Shown one piece after another: positions 1 to 5,475 of a stretch of 7,903 bases of DNA. The translations under genes were made by a program, and so were the position numbers. Numbering within the stretch: the stretch's first letter is position 1; every line of letters starts with the position of its first letter. The stretch is from Thermoanaerobacterales bacterium UBA4877 (lineage in GTDB: Bacteria > Bacillota > Thermoanaerobacteria > Thermoanaerobacterales > UBA4877). The stretch covers positions 104,583 to 112,485 of the forward strand of contig DHDL01000010.1 of NCBI GenBank assembly GCA_002399345.1. The letters are read 5' to 3'. The notes beneath the pieces are model-generated. The model did not search any database. It saw only the letters and a program-made list of their open reading frames with translations, and had not been told where the DNA came from.

Positions 1-1491
1 CCGAGGGAACTGGCCGAACTTATAAAGTCGAATTTTCCCGAATCCAAGTATGTTACTTCCATAGAGGTAGCCGGCCCGGGCTTTATAAATTTCAAGCTGG
101 ATAAGGCCCGTCTGCATAATGTACTTTCGGAGATCGATGAGATGGGAAGCGACTTCGGCAACATTGATGCAGGCGCGGGGCGCAGGGTACAGATAGAGTT
201 TGTTTCGGCCAACCCCACCGGTCCCATGCATCTGGGAAATGCCAGGGGAGGAGCCATAGGAGACGTATTGGCGTCTATACTCAAGAGAGCGGGATACTAT
301 GTGGAGAAGGAGTTTTACATAAACGACGCCGGTAATCAAATAGAAAAATTCGGCGTTTCGCTGGAAGCAAGATATCTGCAGCTATTCGGCAAGGAGTCCG
401 AGGTGCCGGAGGAGGGTTATCACGGTAAGGACCTCATAGAGCTGATGAAAGAATACACGCAGGAATACGGCGACTCCTGCCTTAATATGGACTCCAGGGA
501 AAGGCAGGTTATGCTTCGTAAGTGGGCGCTGGAGAGAAATATAGATAGGATGAAAAAGGATCTAAACGCCTATGGAGTCCAGTATGATGTCTGGTTCCGG
601 GAGAGCACGCTCCATAAGAGCGGAGAAGTGGCCGATGTGATAAACCTCTTCAAGAAGAAGGGTTACACATATGAAAGTGGCGGTGCGCTGTGGTTTAAGG
701 CTACCGATTTCGGTTGTAACAAGGATGAGGTGCTGGTGAGGGCGAACGGTATTCCCACCTATTTTACCTCCGATATTGCCTATCACAGGAACAAGTTCAT
801 AAAAAGAGGATTTGACACGGTTATCGACATATGGGGAGCGGACCATGCTGGCCATGTAGACAGGATGAAGGCGGCAATGAGGGCACTGGGGATAGACCCG
901 GGGCGGCTCAACGTATTAATCATGCAGCTGGTTAGGCTTAAGATGGGCGGGCAGTTTACCAGGATGTCAAAGAGAACGGGCAACATGGTTACCTTACGCG
1001 ACCTGGTCGATGCCGTGGGAAAAGATGCCGTGAGGTTTTTATTTAATATGAGATCTGCCGATTCGCAGTTTGAATTTGATATGGACCTTGCCATAAAGGA
1101 GAGTAATGAAAACCCGGTATTCTATGTGCAGTATGCCCACGCACGAATATGCAGCATTTTGAGAAATGCCTCTTCCATTGACATCAAGGTACCGGACCTT
1201 AAGGATACAGATTTGTCCTATCTAAAAAAGGACGAGGAGTATGCGCTTTTGGAAAAGCTGGCGAGCTATCCGGAGGAAATAGGCCTGGCCGCCTCGCGGC
1301 TGGAGCCTTACAGGATAACCCATTATGCCACCGATCTTGCATCTCTTTTCCATTCGTTTTATACTGAATGCCGGGTTATTGGTGTAGACGAGCAGGTCAT
1401 GAAGGCCAGGCTGTTGCTAATAGACAGCACGCGCAAGGTTTTGGCCAATGCACTGGGTATATTGGGAGTCAATGCTCCACAAAAGATGTAA
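1..1491 (+). CDS. argS: Arginyl-tRNA synthetase, 5'-truncated by window edge
   Basis: This class I aminoacyl-tRNA synthetase charges tRNA-Arg with arginine using ATP in the cytoplasm. The frame is open from base 1, so the ATG at 142 is internal: 47 in-frame codons before it read as the end of the N-terminal tRNA-recognition domain, with an AGPGFINFKL stretch typical of ArgS. The window carries 496 residues of a family that is usually about 550-570 long, so roughly 60-70 are missing. Landmarks in window-residue numbering are FVSANPTGPMHLGNARGG with the HIGH-type motif HLGN at 77-80, and the KMSKS-type loop RMSKRTGN from 321. An alpha-helical DALR anticodon-binding domain follows and ends in GILGVNAPQKM, which is characteristic for ArgS C-termini. 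The gene converges on nagZ and ends at a shared terminator hairpin. The identification is secure. Confidence 0.97.
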   Translation, partial: PRELAELIKSNFPESKYVTSIEVAGPGFINFKLDKARLHNVLSEIDEMGSDFGNIDAGAGRRVQIEFVSANPTGPMHLGNARGGAIGDVLASILKRAGYYVEKEFYINDAGNQIEKFGVSLEARYLQLFGKESEVPEEGYHGKDLIELMKEYTQEYGDSCLNMDSRERQVMLRKWALERNIDRMKKDLNAYGVQYDVWFRESTLHKSGEVADVINLFKKKGYTYESGGALWFKATDFGCNKDEVLVRANGIPTYFTSDIAYHRNKFIKRGFDTVIDIWGADHAGHVDRMKAAMRALGIDPGRLNVLIMQLVRLKMGGQFTRMSKRTGNMVTLRDLVDAVGKDAVRFLFNMRSADSQFEFDMDLAIKESNENPVFYVQYAHARICSILRNASSIDIKVPDLKDTDLSYLKKDEEYALLEKLASYPEEIGLAASRLEPYRITHYATDLASLFHSFYTECRVIGVDEQVMKARLLLIDSTRKVLANALGILGVNAPQKM

Positions 1492-1493
1492 AA

Positions 1494-1540
1494 TAAAAAG
1501 GCCATATTCAGACTGGACGCCTGCTGTGGCCTTCTTTTTT
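1494..1540. terminator. Bidirectional rho-independent terminator between argS and nagZ
   Basis: AAGGCCA (1498-1504) pairs with TGGCCTT (1527-1533), and a shorter CAG/CTG pairing is possible inside the loop. On the plus strand the stem runs into a T-rich tail (1532-1540) just after the argS stop at 1489-1491. On the minus strand it runs into TTTTTATTTTA (reading 1499 down to 1489), just past the nagZ stop at 1542-1544. One hairpin can therefore end both convergent transcripts. The loop is long at 22 nt, which lowers certainty about its strength. Confidence 0.75.
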
Positions 1541-1541
1541 A

Positions 1542-2942
1542 TTATCTTACCGCCGCTCTCGCCGCTATGCTTTTGTGTTCGGCATTTCCCACATATTTAT
1601 CGACATTTTTCATACTAGCGGGTTCATCCGACAGATTGTACTTTTGTTTTAGCATTGCAATGCGTTTTACCGATTCGTCTATGCGCTTTTCACTTATCTG
1701 ACCGTTTTTAACGGCTTCCGTTATGGCGTCAATGGTTTTGGACTGGCTTTCATAGGTATGGCAAACAAGTACCATATCCGAACCTGCCCGTATGGCTTTT
1801 ACGGCTGCGTCACCCGTACCGTAGTATTTGGATATGGCCCCCATCTCCAGGTCATCGGTGATGATTACCCCATTAAAGCCCATATCATTGCGCAAAATAT
1901 CGGTGGTGACCTCATGCGATAGTGATGCCGGGCGGCCTGTTTTATCTATTTTGGGTAGCTTAATATGTGAAACCATCATCATGTCCGCACCTTGATTTAC
2001 TGCATTTTCAAAGGGTTTAAGTTCAAATGACTTGAGCTCATTGATACTTTTATATAATACCGGCATATCTTCGTGAGAATCTACATCGGTATCGCCGTGG
2101 CCGGGAAAATGTTTTACTACCGGCTCGACCCCTGATGATTTTATACCTTTCATGGTAGCGGCAGAAAGCCGGCTTACCGTTTGGTAGTCCGTGCCGAAAG
2201 ACCTGTCACCTATCACGGTGTTTTTAGGATTGCTGTATATATCCGCAACAGGTGCAAAATCAAGGTTAAATCCATAGGCTTTCATTTCACTTCCTAGTAC
2301 CGAACCGATTTCTCGGGACAGTTTGGGTGAATCTTTTTTGCCTATTGTAAGATTGGATGGAAAGACAGTTGCTTTGGATGGCAGGCGAGTTATTCTGCCT
2401 CCCTCATGATCCGCCGATATAAAAACTGGCAGTTTATTATCTTTATTAAGTGTTTTCAGCTTATTATTGAGTGTGACAAGCTGTTTATCATCTTTTATAT
2501 TTCTATTGTAGAGTATAATACCGCCGACATGATTATCTTTTATCATGGATGATACCTTTGGATTTGCATCGTATCCTTCAAAACCTACTATGATCATTTG
2601 ACCTACTTTTTCTTTGAGTGACATATTGGATATGAGCTTCTGCAATTTTTTTTCTGCAATATCTTGCCGTGTCTTTTGCTTTTCTTTGCCAGACCCGCCG
2701 TCGCTTGTGTTTTTACCTTGCTCATTATTGATACTGCCACCTGACTTGCCGTTATTAGTACCGCTGTTTTCCGGGGCCCATCCGGTCTGTTTTACATTGC
2801 TTTTTCCAGGTCCATTTGCCATATTATCTTTTATAACGTAAGCATAGGTTAAAGCGGTTGTAGCGACTAAGACTGCGAGTATAACAATTGTGATGGCTAT
2901 TTTTTCGGATAATTTTCTCTTTTTATAATGCTTCCCAGACAT
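1542..2942 (-). CDS. nagZ: Membrane-anchored beta-N-acetylhexosaminidase, glycoside hydrolase family 3 (NagZ type)
   Basis: It is predicted to remove terminal N-acetylglucosamine from peptidoglycan fragments outside the cytoplasmic membrane, in cell-wall turnover and muropeptide recycling. The 466-residue product has a basic N-terminus, one hydrophobic segment at about 14-36 (signal anchor or uncleaved signal peptide), a low-complexity Gly/Asn/Ser/Lys linker at about 41-92, then a single GH3 barrel from about 100. KHFPGHGDTDVDSH at 277-290 is the GH3 NagZ signature. By comparison with the B. subtilis enzyme, D288 and H290 form the Asp-His acid/base dyad, and D363 in ITDDLEM is the nucleophile. 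The C-terminal domain of the longer B. subtilis NagZ is absent. The ATG has a strong GGGGAGGA site (2950-2957) 7 nt upstream. The function is firm; the muropeptide substrate is inferred from the family. Confidence 0.93.
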   Translation of the reverse strand: MSGKHYKKRKLSEKIAITIVILAVLVATTALTYAYVIKDNMANGPGKSNVKQTGWAPENSGTNNGKSGGSINNEQGKNTSDGGSGKEKQKTRQDIAEKKLQKLISNMSLKEKVGQMIIVGFEGYDANPKVSSMIKDNHVGGIILYNRNIKDDKQLVTLNNKLKTLNKDNKLPVFISADHEGGRITRLPSKATVFPSNLTIGKKDSPKLSREIGSVLGSEMKAYGFNLDFAPVADIYSNPKNTVIGDRSFGTDYQTVSRLSAATMKGIKSSGVEPVVKHFPGHGDTDVDSHEDMPVLYKSINELKSFELKPFENAVNQGADMMMVSHIKLPKIDKTGRPASLSHEVTTDILRNDMGFNGVIITDDLEMGAISKYYGTGDAAVKAIRAGSDMVLVCHTYESQSKTIDAITEAVKNGQISEKRIDESVKRIAMLKQKYNLSDEPASMKNVDKYVGNAEHKSIAARAAVR

Positions 2943-2949
2943 TTTGATG

Positions 2950-2957
2950 TCCTCCCC
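2950..2957 (-). promoter_or_regulatory. Ribosome binding site of nagZ
   Basis: On the minus strand GGGGAGGA lies 7 nt before the ATG at 2942-2940. It fixes the start at this ATG, which also gives a well-formed signal-anchor N-terminus. Confidence 0.8.
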
Positions 2958-3025
2958 AATGATATTTTTTATTAATCTCTCTGGTTAATCCCCCAATTTA
3001 TTTAAAACCGAGACATCTAGCATTC

Positions 3026-3100
3026 TTATCCGTTTGGTGTGTGTTGTATAATATAATAAAAACTATGTAAGACTAATGCACAAAAAGATAATTTCTTCAT
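3026..3100 (-). CDS. Possible 24-residue small protein or leader peptide upstream of nagZ
   Basis: A short ORF of ATG, 23 more codons and TAA begins MKKLSFCALVLH and ends HTPNG. I do not recognise the peptide. What supports it is its setting: GAAAGGAGG (3107-3115) stands 6 nt before the ATG, and an extended -10 promoter lies just upstream, predicting a start of transcription near 3118 and a 5' leader of under 20 nt. The peptide is mildly hydrophobic with two lysines at the N-terminus. It precedes nagZ on the same strand with an 83-nt gap and no clear terminator between. It could be a small membrane peptide, a regulatory leader for nagZ, or the remnant of a longer gene; no reading-frame continuation was found past the stop. 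Confidence 0.4.
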   Translation of the reverse strand: MKKLSFCALVLHSFYYIIQHTPNG

Positions 3101-3106
3101 TCAATG

Positions 3107-3115
3107 CCTCCTTTC
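3107..3115 (-). promoter_or_regulatory. Near-consensus ribosome binding site of the small ORF
   Basis: On the minus strand GAAAGGAGG sits 6 nt before the ATG at 3100. It is among the best Shine-Dalgarno matches in the window and is the main reason to take the 24-codon ORF seriously. Confidence 0.6.
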
Positions 3116-3124
3116 CTGTACAAC

Positions 3125-3153
3125 ATTTTAGCATAGTAGACAAAATCAGTCTA
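3125..3153 (-). promoter_or_regulatory. Extended -10 promoter for the small ORF and probably nagZ
   Basis: Read on the minus strand, TAGACT (3153-3148, 4 of 6 to TTGACA) is followed by a 17-nt spacer and TAAAAT (3130-3125, 5 of 6 to TATAAT). The spacer ends in TGC, giving the extended motif TGCTAAAAT. Transcription would start near 3118, reading first the small ORF and then nagZ. The -35 box lies inside a set of GTCTA half-sites, so regulation at this promoter is plausible. Confidence 0.6.
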
Positions 3154-3161
3154 TAGTCTAC
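3136..3161. promoter_or_regulatory. Candidate operator: inverted and tandem GTCTA half-sites
   Basis: GTAGAC (3136-3141) and GTCTAC (3156-3161) form an inverted repeat. A further GTCTA at 3149-3153 makes three copies of the half-site: TAGAC at 3137-3141 on one strand, and GTCTA at 3149-3153 and 3156-3160 on the other. The last two belong to a direct repeat AGTCTA-T-AGTCTA with a 7-bp period. The cluster covers the -35 box and part of the spacer of the minus-strand promoter and lies in the divergent region in front of the metallohydrolase gene. I cannot assign it to a known regulator. Confidence 0.4.
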
Positions 3162-3195
3162 AAAAAATGATATGTTTCACCATAGGTGGTAGGTA

Positions 3196-3201
3196 TATAA
3201 T
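3196..3201 (+). promoter_or_regulatory. Possible -10 box for the metallohydrolase gene
   Basis: A perfect TATAAT, but no good -35 is visible at 15-19 nt upstream and there is no TG extension. Transcription starting about 7 nt downstream would begin at the ribosome binding site itself. An alternative is TGATATGTT at 3168-3176, an extended -10 with 4 of 6 matches. Which of them is used is unclear. Confidence 0.3.
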
Positions 3202-3207
3202 ATGTAT

Positions 3208-3214
3208 GGAGGTG
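3208..3214 (+). promoter_or_regulatory. Ribosome binding site deciding the GTG start of the metallohydrolase
   Basis: GGAGGTG lies 7 nt before the GTG at 3222. This supports the GTG start, which gives an N-terminus MKIKYYGHSCF that fits the family. Confidence 0.75.
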
Positions 3215-3221
3215 TTAAGCT

Positions 3222-3869
3222 GTGAAAATCAAGTATTATGGGCATTCATGTTTTGCTTTTAAGGGCAAGGACGTCACTGTTGTGACCGATCCCTATGACC
3301 CGTATGTGGGGTATGATCTTCCGCGGCTTACGGCGGATATAGTTACAGTATCTCATCAGCACTCTGATCATAACTATCTTAAGGCTGTAAAGCCGGGAGC
3401 TGCTGTTGTAGACACTCCGGGTGAACATGACGTAAAGGGTATCGGGATAAAAGGGTATGAGGTAAACCATGACAGCGCGGGTGGCAGCAGGAGAGGCAAG
3501 AGCATAATATTCTGCATGGATATAGACGGCATACGGTTGTGTCACCTGGGTGACCTGGGTGAACGGTTGAGAGATGATGTCCTGGAGAAGATAAAGGGTG
3601 CAGATGTTTTGTTTGCGCCGGTGGGAGGATTCTTTACATTGGAACCGGATCGGATGGCGGAAGAGATACGAAGAGTCAGCCCCAGGATTGTTATACCGAT
3701 GCACTACGCCGTGGAGACGACCTCCGGGGATATGCCGATTAAGCCGGTGAGCCAGTTTGTCAGGGCTTACGGCGGGGGAGAGGAATTAAAAACCGATGAG
3801 TTTGACATAAACCCCGAAAATTTACCTGATACCACAAAGATGTATGTTATGGATTTCTACAATAAATAG
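3222..3869 (+). CDS. Metallo-beta-lactamase-fold metal-dependent hydrolase (UlaG-like, COG2220 type)
   Basis: A 215-residue cytoplasmic protein with no signal peptide or membrane segment. The fold is recognised from the N-terminal strand KIKYYGHSCF, the metal-binding signature SHQHSDHN (H45, H47, D49, H50, a HxHxDH motif), HLGDLG at 108-113 with H108 and D111, and PMHY at 159-162 with H161. These fit the zinc or manganese ligands of the UlaG-like branch of the superfamily, whose members include lactonases, phosphodiesterases and many uncharacterised enzymes. The substrate cannot be told from the sequence. It starts with GTG behind a GGAGGTG site, is divergent from nagZ, and ends at a strong terminator, so it appears to be a single-gene transcript. 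The neighbours give no clear hint of its pathway. Confidence 0.88.
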   Translation: MKIKYYGHSCFAFKGKDVTVVTDPYDPYVGYDLPRLTADIVTVSHQHSDHNYLKAVKPGAAVVDTPGEHDVKGIGIKGYEVNHDSAGGSRRGKSIIFCMDIDGIRLCHLGDLGERLRDDVLEKIKGADVLFAPVGGFFTLEPDRMAEEIRRVSPRIVIPMHYAVETTSGDMPIKPVSQFVRAYGGGEELKTDEFDINPENLPDTTKMYVMDFYNK

Positions 3870-3883
3870 AAGAGTTTTAATTT

Positions 3884-3909
3884 TAACCGGGTAAACCCGG
3901 TTATTTTTA
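3884..3909 (+). terminator. Rho-independent terminator after the metallohydrolase gene
   Basis: TAACCGGG (3884-3891) and CCCGGTTA (3896-3903) form an 8-bp GC-rich stem with a 4-nt loop (TAAA), followed at once by TTTTTA. It begins 14 nt past the stop at 3867-3869. Confidence 0.9.
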
Positions 3910-3939
3910 TGTTGTTATATATCTAATGTGCTCATATGA

Positions 3940-3948
3940 TGATATAAT
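3940..3948 (+). promoter_or_regulatory. Extended -10 promoter of the S41 protease gene
   Basis: TGATATAAT combines a perfect TATAAT (3943-3948) with the TGn extension. There is no convincing -35 at the usual distance, as is common for extended -10 promoters. Transcription would start near 3955. That leaves only about 8 nt before the GTG at 3963, which argues for the later TTG start at 3987. Confidence 0.6.
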
Positions 3949-3971
3949 TAAGGAAATAAAACGTGCAGGGG

Positions 3972-3977
3972 GGAGGG
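3972..3977 (+). promoter_or_regulatory. Ribosome binding site that decides the TTG start of the S41 protease
   Basis: GGAGGG, within a run of G, lies 9 nt before the TTG at 3987. An in-frame GTG at 3963 would place this site inside the coding sequence and start translation almost at the 5' end of the predicted transcript, so TTG is preferred. Confidence 0.6.
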
Positions 3978-3986
3978 CCATGGCCA

Positions 3987-5363
3987 TTGAGATATAAAAG
4001 GATTATATCTTTTGTTGTGCTTGCGGCTATGTTTATTGTACCCGGAAGCGTATGCGCGGAGATGACCTATGATTCCGATATGATAGACTATGTGATGCAG
4101 TTTATAATGTCGTCTACAGTAAGGAATGTTACGGAAGACAAGCTTATTAAGGGTGCACTGAAGGGTATGTTTCATGCTGTCGATCCTTACAGCGATTATT
4201 TTACCCCGGCGGAGATTGAGGAATTTGAAGAACAGACTAGCGGCGGATACAATGGGGTAGGACTGGGTATCTCTCTAATTGACGGGCATATGACGGTTAC
4301 GGCGGCGGAGCCGGGCGGACCGGCGGATGTGGCAGGGATCAAGGCGGGGGATGTTATAATATCTGTGGATGGTAAGGATGTAAGCGGCCTGGCCGCAGGC
4401 GAGGTATTAAACCTCTTAAAAGGGGAAAGCGGTAGTTCGGTGCGGATAGGTATAAAACGAAAGCAAACGGGTAACGTATCTTTCATAGATGTGGTGCGGG
4501 GTGAGATAAAGTTAAACCCGATAAAGTACAGTGCAGAAAATGGTATCGGTTATATAAAGATAATTCAGTTTACGGACAGTACGGAAGAAAACCTTATACC
4601 TGCTCTGGATTTTATGCGGGGAAAGGGTATAAAGTCCGTCGCCCTTGACCTCAGGGGCAATCCGGGAGGCCTGATACCTGAAACCATCGATGTTGCACAG
4701 CATTTTGTGCCCAAGGGACCGATTGTGGAAATTCATTATAAAAATGCCCCGCCGGATATATATGAATCCGACCTGGAGAAGCCAGAGTTTAATCTGGCCG
4801 TGATTATAGACGGGGATACCGCTAGCGCGGCGGAAATACTGGCTGGGGCTATCCAGGATACGGGAGTGGGGATAATTATAGGTGGCAAGTCTTATGGCAA
4901 GGGCTCCGTACAGGCACTGGTACCCCTGGAGGACGGTAGTGGGTTTAAGATTACCGTAGCCAAATATGCCACACCAAAAGGACGATTTATAGATGGCATC
5001 GGCATTATACCGGATGTTGCGCTTGCCAATAACAGTGTGGCCGCAGCGGACCTAACTAATTTAGCACCTATAAAAAAGAATCTTGTTATAAAGAGGGGGA
5101 GTGTAAATCTGCAGGTGTTTGCAATACAGCAGCGGCTTAAACTGCTTGGATACAGCAAATATAAGCCAAACGGGACGTTTGGTAAGGATACGGAAAGGGA
5201 TTTAAAGCATTTCCAGACGCGGCACGGCCTCCCGTCAACCGGGATTTTTGATAACTACACGTATATCAATATGTCGAGCGATATGGGCAGGTTGGCTAAC
5301 CCGCAGCCCAAGGATATGGTACTGGGTACAGCAATACAATTGCTTAAAGATAAAGCTAAATAA
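3987..5363 (+). CDS. Secreted C-terminal processing protease (peptidase S41) with PDZ and peptidoglycan-binding domains
   Basis: A serine protease of the Ctp/Tsp group, predicted to cleave envelope or secreted proteins near their C-termini outside the membrane. From the TTG start it has 458 residues: a signal peptide (MRYKRIIS, hydrophobic core, probable cleavage after VCA at residue 24), an N-terminal helical region with VDPYSDYFTP, a PDZ domain at about 90-160, the S41 catalytic domain, and a peptidoglycan-binding type 1 domain at about 375-430 (FAIQQRLKLLGY, GTFGKDTERDLKHFQ). The catalytic Ser is S280 in DTASAAE, and the dyad Lys is K305 in SYGKGSVQ with Q309. ALDLRGNPGG is the usual S41 core motif. 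If the GTG at 3963 were used, the protein would have 8 more residues. The gene lies between two terminators with its own promoter. It resembles CtpA/CtpB of Firmicutes; which of them is not decided. Confidence 0.93.
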   Translation: MRYKRIISFVVLAAMFIVPGSVCAEMTYDSDMIDYVMQFIMSSTVRNVTEDKLIKGALKGMFHAVDPYSDYFTPAEIEEFEEQTSGGYNGVGLGISLIDGHMTVTAAEPGGPADVAGIKAGDVIISVDGKDVSGLAAGEVLNLLKGESGSSVRIGIKRKQTGNVSFIDVVRGEIKLNPIKYSAENGIGYIKIIQFTDSTEENLIPALDFMRGKGIKSVALDLRGNPGGLIPETIDVAQHFVPKGPIVEIHYKNAPPDIYESDLEKPEFNLAVIIDGDTASAAEILAGAIQDTGVGIIIGGKSYGKGSVQALVPLEDGSGFKITVAKYATPKGRFIDGIGIIPDVALANNSVAAADLTNLAPIKKNLVIKRGSVNLQVFAIQQRLKLLGYSKYKPNGTFGKDTERDLKHFQTRHGLPSTGIFDNYTYINMSSDMGRLANPQPKDMVLGTAIQLLKDKAK

Positions 5364-5370
5364 GATTAAT

Positions 5371-5399
5371 GTCACCCTTTGCTGGGTGATTTAATTTTA
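5371..5399 (+). terminator. Probable weak terminator after the S41 protease gene
   Basis: TCACCC (5372-5377) pairs with GGGTGA (5384-5389) around a 6-nt loop, with a possible extra G-T pair outside. The tail TTTAATTTT is T-rich but interrupted. It starts 8 nt past the stop. Confidence 0.6.
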
Positions 5400-5410
5400 T
5401 GGCATATTGT

Positions 5411-5439
5411 CCTACAGCTTTAGCAGCTTGTGATATAAT
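5411..5439 (+). promoter_or_regulatory. Extended -10 promoter of the nurA-herA operon
   Basis: TGATATAAT (5431-5439) is a perfect -10 with the TGn extension. A weak -35, CCTACA (5411-5416, 3 of 6), stands 17 nt upstream of the -10 hexamer. Transcription would start near 5446, leaving a leader of about 30 nt. The same nine bases form the core of the S41 protease promoter at 3940-3948. Confidence 0.55.
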
Positions 5440-5460
5440 CTGTATTAGAATAACTTTTAT

Positions 5461-5466
5461 AAGGTG
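5461..5466 (+). promoter_or_regulatory. Ribosome binding site of nurA
   Basis: AAGGTG lies 9 nt before the ATG at 5476. The match is only moderate, weaker than that of herA downstream. Confidence 0.5.
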
Positions 5467-5475
5467 TGATGATTT

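Larger units (their letters stand above)
2943..3221. other. Divergent regulatory region between nagZ and the metallohydrolase gene
   Basis: These 279 bp are AT-rich and hold the nagZ ribosome binding site, a 24-codon minus-strand ORF with its own ribosome binding site and promoter, a cluster of GTCTA half-sites, and weak plus-strand -10 candidates for the metallohydrolase gene. Between 2958 and 3025 I see no terminator or convincing hairpin, so minus-strand transcription from the promoter near 3125 should reach nagZ. Confidence 0.6.

Noticed and set aside
562..1094. Minus-strand open frames inside argS (562-855 and 783-1094)
   Set aside because: They lie wholly within a clear argS coding frame, have no recognisable domain, and show composition expected of the complement of a coding strand.
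2614..2841. Plus-strand 75-codon frame opposite the nagZ linker
   Set aside because: Its Pro/Ser/Leu-rich product is the complement of the low-complexity linker codons of nagZ; no ribosome binding site supports it.
2969..2988. ATTAA/TTAAT inverted repeat upstream of nagZ as a hairpin or terminator
   Set aside because: The stem is only 5 AT pairs and is followed by A, not T, on the minus strand; it is too weak to call.
3047..3052. Plus-strand TATAAT as a promoter
   Set aside because: No -35 at a suitable distance and no gene starts within reach before the divergent region ends; it lies in AT-rich sequence where such matches are expected.
3246..3704. Minus-strand 152-codon frame inside the metallohydrolase gene
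   Set aside because: It overlaps a gene with intact metal-binding motifs and has no domain of its own.
3963..3965. GTG as the start of the S41 protease gene
   Set aside because: It would lie only about 8 nt after the predicted transcription start with a poor ribosome binding site; TTG at 3987 has GGAGGG at 9 nt. It remains possible.
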